Below, piece by piece: positions 1-7,169 of a stretch of 64,000 bases of DNA. Each line of letters opens with the position of its first letter. Position 1 is the first letter of the stretch. The stretch comes from Chthoniobacter sp. (GTDB taxonomy: Bacteria; Verrucomicrobiota; Verrucomicrobiia; Chthoniobacterales; Chthoniobacteraceae), in NCBI GenBank assembly GCA_021414005.1, contig JAIOPH010000031.1, forward strand, positions 1-64,000, in the 5' to 3' direction. Under the pieces are notes generated by a model. It saw only the letters and a program-made list of their open reading frames with translations. It had not been told where the DNA came from and did no database searches. The translations under genes were made by a program, and so were the position numbers.

Positions 1-144
1 CGCGGCGGGGCGATCACCCCGTCGCGCCCTCAGGCGTCTGCGGCCTCCCGAAGGTCTGCTCACCCTGCCAAATCCCGCCACTCTCGAACATCTCGTTCTC
101 GACATTGTTTCGAGATACAAGGCGACTACGAACGCTTCTAGCCG

Positions 145-591
145 ATGAACCAAGGCACAGATTCCCACAGGAAACCTTCAAGCATTGCCAGGCGAGTGCT
201 AGGCAGCCTGCTCTCGGTATTTTTCGGTTGGCTGACCCCAAATGCGGCTATTGCAATACTCGCAACTTTGGAGCAGCATCAGGATCGTTACTGGTGGCTG
301 TTTCCAGTTTATTTCGCTGTATATTCCGCAGTATTCTGTTGTTGCGCCTGGCTCTCCATATTGCTTCCTCTCTACTTGCTAATCCCGCTGCGCTCGTGGC
401 TTTGGCGCTGGTATGTTTGCGCACCCTGTGGGGCAGTTGGAGGTGCGGCCATTATGTATGTTTGGTGCCACTACGTTTCGCCCCGCGCTGATAGCAACAT
501 TTATGTTACATTGTCTGCCATCGCTGGCGGTTTCGCCTGCCTTTTCGGTTCACTTACATCACGCCACTATCAGTATGCACAAGTCGCCTGA
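145..591 (+). CDS. cassette-encoded hypothetical membrane protein
   Basis: A 148-residue protein with about four hydrophobic segments (around residues 15-40, 48-72, 75-100 and 115-135) and a short basic N-terminus, so it is likely an inner-membrane protein. I recognise no family. The ATG at 145 is the first in frame and gives a charged tail before the first membrane segment. The stop codon lies inside the first box of the attC site at 586-700, which marks the ORF as an integron cassette gene. Base composition is lower in GC than the core genes further right, which fits a transferred cassette. The 144 bases upstream hold no recognisable attC box. Confidence 0.55.
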   Translation: MNQGTDSHRKPSSIARRVLGSLLSVFFGWLTPNAAIAILATLEQHQDRYWWLFPVYFAVYSAVFCCCAWLSILLPLYLLIPLRSWLWRWYVCAPCGAVGGAAIMYVWCHYVSPRADSNIYVTLSAIAGGFACLFGSLTSRHYQYAQVA

Positions 592-700
592 CACAGCGCT
601 GGAGCGAACTGCCCCGCGCATCACGCCGGCTGCTCCCCCGCCTTCGCCCGCGCAGCCATCGCGCCAGCTTCCGCCGTCCCTGAGCTTGGGGTTGTTAGGC
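586..700 (+). other. attC recombination site, about 115 bp
   Basis: The site opens with GCCTGAC (586-592) and closes with GTTAGGC (694-700); the first box has one mismatch to perfect complementarity. The flanking arms also pair imperfectly (GCGCTGG side against the GAGCTTGGGG side), giving the bulged hairpin expected of attC. It is nearly identical in its inner sequence to the site at 1790-1895. IntI would cut between G and TTAGGC on the folded bottom strand. Confidence 0.8.
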
Positions 701-714
701 GTCACTCGTGTCTC

Positions 715-1227
715 GTGAAACCCGGACTTCCAATTCTCACTTTGATAGCGTCATTCGCTATGACTGCTGTAGTAGCTGCCGCCGAGGTGGCTGACGCTAT
801 TCCGCCAGACGATGACTTTGCTCCCGGACTTTTCTTCGGTGCCCTTATCATCGTAGCCGTGCTTCTCGTTCTCATCGGCATTGGCATCGTCGTCGGGCTC
901 GTTTGCGTCGCTTGTGCTGCCGCGTTTGTTGCCCTTGGCATCGTTTCATCTTCGGCACTCATCGCCATTCTCCGACGCCGCTTCTCGGCTGGCTTCCGGG
1001 CGCTGCATTATCAGCTATTGGCAGTTATCGCATTGCCGTGCGGCATCGGTGCGTTATGGCTCGGCTCTGCACTATTCGAGTTCCATCTCAGACATCGCTA
1101 CATTCTGTTCATCGGTTCAGCCATCGGCATCATGGCAGGCATTTGTATCGCCTTCGTTCTCGACCGGTTTGTTAGGTTCGCGTATCGCCGCTTTGTTTCA
1201 GCATCCGAACTACCTTTTCCCGTATGA
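715..1227 (+). CDS. cassette-encoded hypothetical membrane protein
   Basis: A 170-residue protein that starts with GTG 15 bases after the attC core site, the same spacing as the ORF at 1910. The N-terminus looks like a signal sequence or first membrane helix (residues 5-24), followed by an acidic stretch with several Asp around residues 30-36. Strongly hydrophobic segments follow at about 38-65, 68-86, 100-122 and 130-150. No conserved domain is recognised. It ends eight bases before a lone GCCTAAC box at 1235. A protein of this kind could be an integral membrane cassette product of unknown role; the start codon is the least certain part. Confidence 0.5.
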   Translation: MKPGLPILTLIASFAMTAVVAAAEVADAIPPDDDFAPGLFFGALIIVAVLLVLIGIGIVVGLVCVACAAAFVALGIVSSSALIAILRRRFSAGFRALHYQLLAVIALPCGIGALWLGSALFEFHLRHRYILFIGSAIGIMAGICIAFVLDRFVRFAYRRFVSASELPFPV

Positions 1228-1234
1228 CCGCATC

Positions 1235-1241
1235 GCCTAAC
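1235..1241 (+). other. attC half-site (GCCTAAC) without partner
   Basis: A perfect GCCTAAC box lies just after the preceding ORF, but no GTTAGGC follows before the next start codon at 1271. It is probably the remnant of an attC site that lost its distal half, which would fuse two cassettes into one mobile unit spanning about 695-1889. Confidence 0.45.
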
Positions 1242-1270
1242 CATGTGCCGCCGCGAACCGCTCCGGTCGT

Positions 1271-1795
1271 ATGAATCGCAAGGCAATCATTACGCTCTTG
1301 GCCGTCGTCTTTCTCCAAGCATTCGTTTCCGGCGAACCGCCGCCAGCGCAAACTTCTTCCACGGCTAAACCCACTGGAATCCCGGATCCTCGCTCGGCGA
1401 AGATGCCAGTGATTCTTTACCACAACCAAAAAGAACACAAAGACATCCTGCAGGGGCCGCTGCTAATCTTTGCCCGCTGGGATACCAAGCCTCCGAATCA
1501 GATTCTTGGTATCGAAGGCTCGTTTACTGACGAACAGATAATCACCGGACTGAAGAAGTTCTATCGCGAGTGGCGGGCTCCCGCTGACGACCCAACACGA
1601 CCGCGCCCACAGTTGATTCTTGCACAGCAGAATTGGGGTTGTGGAAGCGGCCTTTACGAGCCGCTCAAAGCGCTCAGCGCGGAATTTGAGATCGACGTAT
1701 ATCAGCTCTATCCAGTGGTCACACAGATCGATTCTAACCCACACCACCCGACTCCCAATGACAAGCGTCTTGCCGAACTCATCAAAGGCGCCTAA
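1271..1795 (+). CDS. cassette-encoded secreted hypothetical protein
   Basis: A 174-residue protein with a typical cleavable signal peptide: MNRK, then a hydrophobic stretch to about residue 18, then a likely cleavage after the Gly-Glu region near residue 22. The mature part is soluble, begins with a Pro/Thr/Ser-rich linker (residues 23-42), and contains a single Cys in a WGCGSG segment near residue 123. No family is recognised. The stop codon overlaps the first box of the attC at 1790-1895. It is probably exported to the periplasm. ATG 1271 is chosen because it directly precedes the signal peptide. Confidence 0.6.
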   Translation: MNRKAIITLLAVVFLQAFVSGEPPPAQTSSTAKPTGIPDPRSAKMPVILYHNQKEHKDILQGPLLIFARWDTKPPNQILGIEGSFTDEQIITGLKKFYREWRAPADDPTRPRPQLILAQQNWGCGSGLYEPLKALSAEFEIDVYQLYPVVTQIDSNPHHPTPNDKRLAELIKGA

Positions 1796-1895
1796 CCAAG
1801 CGCTGGGCGAACTGCCCTGCGCATCACGCCGGCTGCTTTCGCCCGCGCAGCCGTCGCGCCGCACTCCGCCGTCGCTGAGCTTGGGGTTGTTAGGC
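1790..1895 (+). other. attC recombination site, 106 bp
   Basis: It opens with GCCTAAC (1790-1796) and closes with the exactly complementary GTTAGGC (1889-1895). The second pair of boxes is CAAGC on the left and GCTTG on the right, offset by spacers of different length as in true attC sites. The inner sequence is almost the same as in the site at 586-700. Confidence 0.85.
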
Positions 1896-1909
1896 GATTC
1901 ACACGCTTT

Positions 1910-2191
1910 ATGATTTCTCGCGAGGAAGCACTTACCAAGGCACGCAAACACCTCGATGGCACACCGCCGCCCGTTGATACGGTATGGGTTCTTGAACCTG
2001 CCCAGCGCGTAGCGAGTGGGTGGTATTTCGACTACACATTCGACTATTCCAGTTCCACTCACGAGACAGAGCTTCCTTCAGTTGGCGGCGCACCGGGATT
2101 TTTGGTGAGCGACGACGGCGCGGTACGAGTTGTCGGATGGAACGAGCATTCACAATTGCAGCGCCAGAGAAATGAACCCAACGTCGCCTAA
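1910..2191 (+). CDS. cassette-encoded small protein, Imm35/YrhB-like
   Basis: A 93-residue soluble protein. It starts with a helix carrying the pattern SREEALTKARKHL (residues 3-15), then has VWVLEPAQ, GWYFDYTFDY (residues 37-46) and a PGFLVSDDGAVRVVG strand pair (residues 61-75). This order, with a GW motif followed by a short nucleus ending in a DG turn, resembles the Imm35/YrhB domain found among polymorphic-toxin immunity proteins and stand-alone small proteins. The assignment rests on motif memory only. The start is 15 bases after an attC core site and the stop lies inside the next GCCTAAC box, so it is a single-gene cassette. Confidence 0.5.
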   Translation: MISREEALTKARKHLDGTPPPVDTVWVLEPAQRVASGWYFDYTFDYSSSTHETELPSVGGAPGFLVSDDGAVRVVGWNEHSQLQRQRNEPNVA

Positions 2192-2192
2192 C
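2186..2192 (+). other. terminal attC half-site (GCCTAAC)
   Basis: A perfect GCCTAAC box contains the stop codon of the preceding ORF. No matching GTTAGGC was found in the following 500 bases, so the last attC of the array appears truncated. This marks the likely boundary between cassette array and stable chromosome. Confidence 0.5.
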
Positions 2193-2230
2193 GACCTCCA
2201 GTAACGAACGATTTAGATACACCTACTCAC

Positions 2231-2656
2231 ATGGCACCTTGGTTCTGGTATGCAGTCGTCGCCGCCGTTCTTTACGGCGCGCATCAGATTTTCACCCGCA
2301 TGGCGTCCGACCACATCGGCGACGGCATCGGTGGTTTCGTCGTCGAGGGCGTGGCGGCGCTGACCATCCTCATCTATCTGGCCTTTCTCTACTTCACGAA
2401 CCGCTGGAACCAGAAGTTCAGCAGCGAGGGATTTTACTATTCCGCCCTGACCGGCGTTTGCGTCGGTGCCGGCACTGTTGCTTTCTTCCTGCTTTTCCAG
2501 CGCGGCGGCCCGCTTTCATCCGTGCCCGTGATCTTGGCTGGCGGCGCGGCTATCATGGCCATCGCCGGCATTGTCTTTTTCCACGAGCCAGCTTCCTGGC
2601 AGCGGCTTCTCGGAGTCGGTCTGGCGATTGCGGGACTCTTTCTCCTCCGCAAGTAG
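2231..2656 (+). CDS. half-size EamA/DMT family membrane protein
   Basis: A 141-residue protein with about five membrane segments, ending in a hydrophobic stretch and the dibasic end LRK. The pattern WFWYAVVAAVLYGAHQIFTR at the start and FFHEPASWQRLLGVGLAIAG near the end is that of one EamA repeat (drug/metabolite transporter superfamily). Full-length EamA transporters contain two such repeats in about 300 residues, so this is a half-size member that should work as a dimer. A second half-size gene lies at 3519. Substrate unknown. Confidence 0.75.
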   Translation: MAPWFWYAVVAAVLYGAHQIFTRMASDHIGDGIGGFVVEGVAALTILIYLAFLYFTNRWNQKFSSEGFYYSALTGVCVGAGTVAFFLLFQRGGPLSSVPVILAGGAAIMAIAGIVFFHEPASWQRLLGVGLAIAGLFLLRK

Positions 2657-2737
2657 TTCAACGCGCCCCTTCCACCTGTCGCACAGTTTAGTGTCATTAA
2701 GCGTCCCGCCGCGCTCTTCCTGAAAAACCTCAAACCC

Positions 2738-3496
2738 ATGAACACGGAAAAACAGCACGTTCTAACCAAGGTGCCGGAGGTGACCTTAACCTTCTGGATC
2801 ATTAAAATCCTTGCGACCACGCTCGGTGAGACGGGCGGTGATGCGGTCTCAATGTCGATGAACCTCGGCTACCTTGTTGCCACGGGAATCTTTGCGGCCT
2901 TGTTCTTGGGGGCCGTTTTCGCCCAGGTCTCGGCCCGGCGATTCCATCCATCGCTTTACTGGGTCACGATCATCGCCACGACGACGGTGGGCACGACGCT
3001 GGCCGATTTCGCCACCCGGTCGCTGGGGATTGGGTATGCCGGCGGGAGCCTGCTGCTTTGTGCTTTGCTATTGGGGTCCTTGTTTGTCTGGCATCGCGCC
3101 TTGGGTTCGGTGGCGGTGGAGATGGTGAGTTCGCCCAAGTCCGAGATGTTTTATTGGATGACGATCATGTTTTCGCAGACCCTGGGGACGGCGCTGGGCG
3201 ATTGGACGGCGGACACGGCGGAACTGGGTTATGCGGGTGCGGCCATGGTGTTTGGGGCAATGCTGGCCTTGGTCGCGGCAAGTTATTACTGGACAAAGAT
3301 TTCCCACACGGTGCTGTTTTGGGCAGCGTTCATCCTGACACGACCGCTCGGTGCGGTGGTCGGGGATTTTCTCGACAAGCCGCGCGATCACGGGGGCCTG
3401 GCTCTTAGCCGGTATGCTGCCTCGGCGGCTTTGCTGGTTCTGATGGCATTTTTTGTTTTCGTTTTTCCGCATAAGCCAGCCAAGCGAGCACATTAA
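2738..3496 (+). CDS. DUF347 (COG4705-like) membrane protein
   Basis: A 252-residue protein with eight or so membrane helices made of repeated units. Each unit contains a pattern like FWIIKILATTLGETGGD (residues 20-36), YWVTIIATTTVGTTLADFAT (about 77-96), YWMTIMFSQTLGTALGDW (about 139-156) and FILTRPLGAVVGDFLD. The repeated T-x-G-x-x-x-x-D signature is typical of the DUF347 repeat family of bacterial inner-membrane proteins, whose function is not established. It lies between two half-size EamA genes on the same strand, 81 bases after the first and 22 before the second, so the three may be co-transcribed. Confidence 0.8.
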   Translation: MNTEKQHVLTKVPEVTLTFWIIKILATTLGETGGDAVSMSMNLGYLVATGIFAALFLGAVFAQVSARRFHPSLYWVTIIATTTVGTTLADFATRSLGIGYAGGSLLLCALLLGSLFVWHRALGSVAVEMVSSPKSEMFYWMTIMFSQTLGTALGDWTADTAELGYAGAAMVFGAMLALVAASYYWTKISHTVLFWAAFILTRPLGAVVGDFLDKPRDHGGLALSRYAASAALLVLMAFFVFVFPHKPAKRAH

Positions 3497-3518
3497 AAAA
3501 AGCCATCCGACGCCTGGA

Positions 3519-3941
3519 ATGAAGCCCTGGATTATCTACGCTATTGTTTCGATGCTGTTTGCCGGGTTTACCTCGGTGATCGCCAAGCTGGGCTTGACGA
3601 ATATCTCAGGGGAGCTGGGTCTTGCGGTTCGCACGTGTTTTGTCTTTGTCTTGGTGCTGGCCTTTGCCGTTCTGACTGTTCCCGGCAGCGAGTTATCCAC
3701 GTTGTCGCGCGGCAATTATCTTTGGCTGGGACTCTCCGGCGTCACGACGGCTGTTTCGTGGGTGTTTTACTACAAGGCGATCAAAGACGGCGAGGTGTCC
3801 ACCGTGGCTCTCATCGACAAAGGCAGTATGGTCGTCGCCGTCTTGCTCGCGTTTCTCATCCTCAAAGAGCAGATCACCGCCCGCACCATCGCGGGCGCCG
3901 CGCTCATGCTGGTTGGAATGCTCGTCATCGCTCGCAAATGA
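3519..3941 (+). CDS. half-size EamA/DMT family membrane protein
   Basis: A 140-residue single EamA repeat: MKPWIIYAIVSMLFAGFTSV at the start and ILKEQITARTIAGAALMLVG at the end, with about five membrane helices. An in-frame upstream start at 3453 would overlap the previous gene by 44 bases and add an unlikely polar N-terminus, so ATG 3519 is preferred. Its sequence differs clearly from the half-size EamA protein at 2231, which would suit an unequal pair. It may export small metabolites, but nothing in the sequence shows the substrate. Confidence 0.75.
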   Translation: MKPWIIYAIVSMLFAGFTSVIAKLGLTNISGELGLAVRTCFVFVLVLAFAVLTVPGSELSTLSRGNYLWLGLSGVTTAVSWVFYYKAIKDGEVSTVALIDKGSMVVAVLLAFLILKEQITARTIAGAALMLVGMLVIARK

Positions 3942-4017
3942 CCGCGTTCCCAAACCATGCGGCTGCACCGGGCGTCACGGCACCTATTTCCACCACCGCT
4001 TGCGTTTTTCCCCCGCC

Positions 4018-5334
4018 TCAGATGGCGAAGTCGTCGTATTCGGGTTTCACGGGTTCGGTGGGGGGGAAGAGCATGCCGGCGGCGACGGTGTGGTTGGTGC
4101 CCTGCTCGATGAGGATGAAGGAGCCGGTGAGGCGGTTGGTGGCGTAGCCGTCGAAGACGATGGGGCGGGCGGTGCGCAGGCGGATTTCGCCGATGTCGTT
4201 CATGGCGAGCTGGGCGGGCGCGGGTTCGTGCTCGAAGGTGCGGATGTCGATGCGGTTCTCGATGGCGGCGACCATGGCCTGGACGGTCTGGGTGCCGTGT
4301 TTGAGGAAGAATTTCCCGCCGGCAAGGAGCGGGCGCTGCTGCATCCAGCAGACGCGGGCGCGCAGGTCGGTGCTCATGCCGGGGAGGTTTTCCAGGCCGA
4401 TGATCATGTCGCCGCGGCTGGCGTCCACGTTGTCCTGGAGGCAGAGGGTGACGGACTGCGGGGCAAAGGCTTCGTCGAGTTCGCCGTCGAGGGTCCAGAT
4501 GCTCTTGACGGTGCTTTTGAGGCCGCTGGGGAGGAGCATCACTTTTTCGCCGCGCCGGACGATGCCGCCGGCGATCTGGCCGCTGAGGCCGCGGAAGTCG
4601 TGGAGAGTGTGGTCGGTGGGGTTGTTCGGGCGATTGACCCACTGTACGGGCATACGGAAGGCGGTGAGGTTCAGGTCGCTGGCGATATGGACGGTCTCGA
4701 GGTGGTTGAGGAGGTTCGGGCCCTGATACCACGGCGTTTTGTCGGAAAGGCCGACGACGTTGTCACCGGTGAGCGCGCTGATGGGGATGAACTTCACGTC
4801 TTTGGCGACGTCGAGCTTTGGCAGGAAGCCCTCGATGGCGTCGCGGATTTCGAGAAAGCGCTCTTCGCTCCAGCCGACGAGGTCCATTTTATTCACGGCG
4901 ACGACGAGGTGCGGGATGCCGAGGAGTGCGGCGATGCAGGTGTGGCGGCGGGTTTGCTCGATGACGCCGTTGCGCGCATCGACGAGGATGATCGAGAGGT
5001 TCGCCGTGCTGGCGCCGGTGACCATGTTGCGCGTGTATTGGATGTGGCCGGGGGTGTCGGCGACGATGAATTTGCGGCGCGGCGTGGCGAAGTAGCGGTA
5101 GGCGACGTCGATGGTGATGCCCTGCTCGCGCTCGGCGCGCAGGCCGTCGGTGAGGTTGGCGAGATTGATCTGCCCGCCGCCGGTGATGTCGGCGGAACGC
5201 TCCAGCGCTTCGATCTGGTCTTCCATGAGCGACTTGGTGTCGTAAAGAAGCCGCCCGATAAGGGTGGACTTGCCGTCATCGACGGAGCCGCAGGTGTTGA
5301 AGCGGAGGAGTTCGACGGGGTGCGGTGCGCTCAT
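4018..5334 (-). CDS. cysN: sulfate adenylyltransferase subunit 1 (GTPase)
   Basis: CysN is the GTP-hydrolysing subunit of ATP sulfurylase. With CysD it makes adenosine 5'-phosphosulfate (APS) from sulfate and ATP in the cytoplasm. The 438-residue protein has the translation-factor G domain: P-loop GSVDDGKST at residues 16-24, DTPGH (G3), NKMDL (G4), and the typical EREQGITIDVAYR switch region. Domains II and III follow, and the protein ends there. No APS-kinase (CysC) domain is fused at the C-terminus, unlike NodQ-type or CysNC proteins. The start ATG overlaps the cysD stop by one base (TGATG), a sign of translational coupling. It is the last gene of cysHDN. Confidence 0.95.
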   Translation of the reverse strand: MSAPHPVELLRFNTCGSVDDGKSTLIGRLLYDTKSLMEDQIEALERSADITGGGQINLANLTDGLRAEREQGITIDVAYRYFATPRRKFIVADTPGHIQYTRNMVTGASTANLSIILVDARNGVIEQTRRHTCIAALLGIPHLVVAVNKMDLVGWSEERFLEIRDAIEGFLPKLDVAKDVKFIPISALTGDNVVGLSDKTPWYQGPNLLNHLETVHIASDLNLTAFRMPVQWVNRPNNPTDHTLHDFRGLSGQIAGGIVRRGEKVMLLPSGLKSTVKSIWTLDGELDEAFAPQSVTLCLQDNVDASRGDMIIGLENLPGMSTDLRARVCWMQQRPLLAGGKFFLKHGTQTVQAMVAAIENRIDIRTFEHEPAPAQLAMNDIGEIRLRTARPIVFDGYATNRLTGSFILIEQGTNHTVAAGMLFPPTEPVKPEYDDFAI

Positions 5335-6233
5335 CAGAAATAGCCTTGTTTTTTGCGGTCCTCCATGGCCGCCTCGCTCGCCTTGTCATCCGCGCGGGAG
5401 CCGCGTTCGGTGACTCGGGCCGCGGCGATTTCGGCGATGATGTCGTCCACGGTGTTGGCCGGGCTTTCGACGAGGCCGGTGCTGATAATGTCGCCGATGG
5501 TGCGGACGCGGACGGTGAGTTCGCGGACTTCCTCCTTGTCCCTCGGCGGCAGGATGTCGCTGACCGGCAGCCACTGGCCGCTGCGACGCACGGACTGGCG
5601 GCGGTGGGAAAAGTAGATCGTGGGTACTTCGAGCCGCTCGCGCTTGATGTATTCCCACACGTCCATTTCGGTCCAGTTCGAGAGCGGGAAGACGCGCATG
5701 TTTTCGCCGGGGTTCACGCGGGCGTTGTAGAGGTTCCAGATTTCGGGACGCTGGTTCTTTGGATCCCATTGGCCGAAGGCATCGCGGAAACTGAAGAAGC
5801 GTTCTTTGGCCCGCGCCTTTTCCTCGTCGCGCCGCGCGCCACCGATGGCGCAGTCGAAGCGGAACTCCTCGATCGCCGCGAGCAGCGTGGGAATTTGCAG
5901 CCGGTTGCGGCTGACCTCGCCGGGTGTCGGGACGGCGATGCCGGCGGCGATGGCGTCCTCCACTTTGCGGATGATGAGCTTGCCGCCCAGCTCCGCCGCG
6001 CGCTTGTCGCGGAAGACATTCAGCTCGGGAAAATGGTGGCCGGTATCGACGTTGAGGAAGGGCATCGGGATGTCCGAGGGCCGGAAGGCTTTCTCCGCGA
6101 GGCGCAGCAGGCAGATGGAATCTTTCCCGCCGGAAAAGAGCAGCGCGGGCCGCTCAAACTCGGCGGCCACCTCGCGCATCACGTGGATGGCTTCGGTTTC
6201 GAGATAATCGAGATGGTCGAGCTGGTAGTTCAC
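5334..6233 (-). CDS. cysD: sulfate adenylyltransferase subunit 2
   Basis: CysD is the catalytic ATP-pyrophosphatase subunit of ATP sulfurylase and works with CysN. The 299-residue protein has the PP-loop SGGKDS at residues 34-39 within LLFSGGKDSICLLRL, plus VDTGHHFPE and the FPLSNWTEMDVWEYI segment of the PAPS-reductase/CysD superfamily. Its length is the usual one for CysD. The stop overlaps the cysN start by one base. A spacer of 57 bases separates it from cysH upstream. The three genes form a sulfate-assimilation operon on the minus strand. Confidence 0.95.
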   Translation of the reverse strand: MNYQLDHLDYLETEAIHVMREVAAEFERPALLFSGGKDSICLLRLAEKAFRPSDIPMPFLNVDTGHHFPELNVFRDKRAAELGGKLIIRKVEDAIAAGIAVPTPGEVSRNRLQIPTLLAAIEEFRFDCAIGGARRDEEKARAKERFFSFRDAFGQWDPKNQRPEIWNLYNARVNPGENMRVFPLSNWTEMDVWEYIKRERLEVPTIYFSHRRQSVRRSGQWLPVSDILPPRDKEEVRELTVRVRTIGDIISTGLVESPANTVDDIIAEIAAARVTERGSRADDKASEAAMEDRKKQGYF

Positions 6234-6290
6234 GGTTCGGAGTTCGGAGATCGAAGATGGGAGTTTGGGTTTTTGGCGCTCTGCGATCTC

Positions 6291-6962
6291 CTATTTCCGA
6301 TCCCCGGCGACCGCCGCGCCGCCCCACGCCGCGTGCAGGCCGCACTCGCGTTTTTCATCGGCCTTGGCGGGGTCGAAGTAATCCCACTCGTTCGGCAGCG
6401 CGTGCTGCTCGCAGTAGGCGTTCATGTCGCGGTCGGTCCAGCGGAAAACGGGGCTGATTTTGAGCGCGCCGAAATTTCCGTCGGCGCTCACGATGTCGAG
6501 CCCGGCGCGGTTCGGGTTCTGCACTTCGCGGAGCCCGGTGATCCAAATCGTCGGCGCGAGTTCGCGCATCCCGCGCTGGAAAGGCTCCAGCTTCATCACC
6601 GTGCTGAACGCCTTGATGCGCTCCTCGTTCTCCGGCGTGGGCTCGGGCGCGCCTCCGTGGATAGCGTCGTAGTGCGCCGCGGTCATACGCGGGACGTAGG
6701 CTTTGATGTTCAGCTTGAGCAGCGCTTTGACCTCCTCGGCGTGGCGGTAAGTCGCCGGCTTGTTGTAGCCGTGATCCACCCACAGCACCGGAATGTCCGG
6801 CTGCACCTGCGTCGCCAGATGCAAAACCACGGCTTCATACGGGCGGAAATTCGTCGAAACGATCGCGCGTCCACCCGCCTGCGCGATGGCCCAGCGGACG
6901 ACTTCCAGCGGGGACTGGTCGCGGAGTTCGGCGTTGGCTTGGGCGATCTGTGCGGCGGTCAT
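6291..6962 (-). CDS. cysH: phosphoadenylyl-sulfate reductase (PAPS reductase type)
   Basis: CysH reduces activated sulfate to sulfite with thioredoxin or a similar donor. The 223-residue protein carries the nucleotide-binding region STNFRPYEAVVLHLA, the strand IPVLWVDHGYNKPATYRHAE, and the C-terminal catalytic motif KRECGLH with Cys at about residue 207. The paired cysteines (CC...CxxC) that bind a 4Fe-4S cluster in APS reductases are absent, so by family knowledge the enzyme should prefer PAPS. Yet no APS kinase is fused to CysN or present nearby, so the kinase must be elsewhere or specificity is unusual. It is the first gene of cysHDN and is divergent from the topoisomerase gene. Confidence 0.88.
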   Translation of the reverse strand: MTAAQIAQANAELRDQSPLEVVRWAIAQAGGRAIVSTNFRPYEAVVLHLATQVQPDIPVLWVDHGYNKPATYRHAEEVKALLKLNIKAYVPRMTAAHYDAIHGGAPEPTPENEERIKAFSTVMKLEPFQRGMRELAPTIWITGLREVQNPNRAGLDIVSADGNFGALKISPVFRWTDRDMNAYCEQHALPNEWDYFDPAKADEKRECGLHAAWGGAAVAGDRK

Positions 6963-7169
6963 CGATTATTGGAAAGGGGCGGAGACGAAAGCAGAAGTCG
7001 CCCGCCTTGGCTACGGGCAAAATGCCTCGTGTGTGACATACGGCGCGAACGAAATCGGAGGGCCGCGCGAGCGCGACTTCCGGGATCATGCGCGACGGAT
7101 CATGGCCCGACTGGAATTGCGCTTGTCAGCCGGGCCTCGGCTCCCTCTTTTTCCGCCCACACAAAATCC

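Larger units (their letters stand above)
1..2192 (+). mobile_element. distal part of an integron gene-cassette array
   Basis: Four small plus-strand ORFs sit head to tail. Three of the four have their stop codon inside a GCCTAAC-type box (GCCTGAC or GCCTAAC), as expected for integron cassettes. Two complete attC sites (586-700 and 1790-1895) begin with GCCTRAC and end with GTTAGGC. They share most of their internal sequence, including GCGCTGG, GCGAACTGCCC, CGCGCATCACGCCGGCTGCT and TGAGCTTGGGGTTGTTAGGC. Such homogeneous attC sites are typical of a resident chromosomal integron. The ORFs are visibly lower in GC than the flanking genes. No intI or attI is in the window; cassette orientation places them to the left. 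Confidence 0.8.

Noticed and set aside
5325..7169. Upstream open frame in phase with the topoisomerase gene, about 615 codons.
   Set aside because: It is antisense to cysD and cysH, has no domain signal, and the family N-terminus begins at 7170. High-GC coding bias produces such frames.
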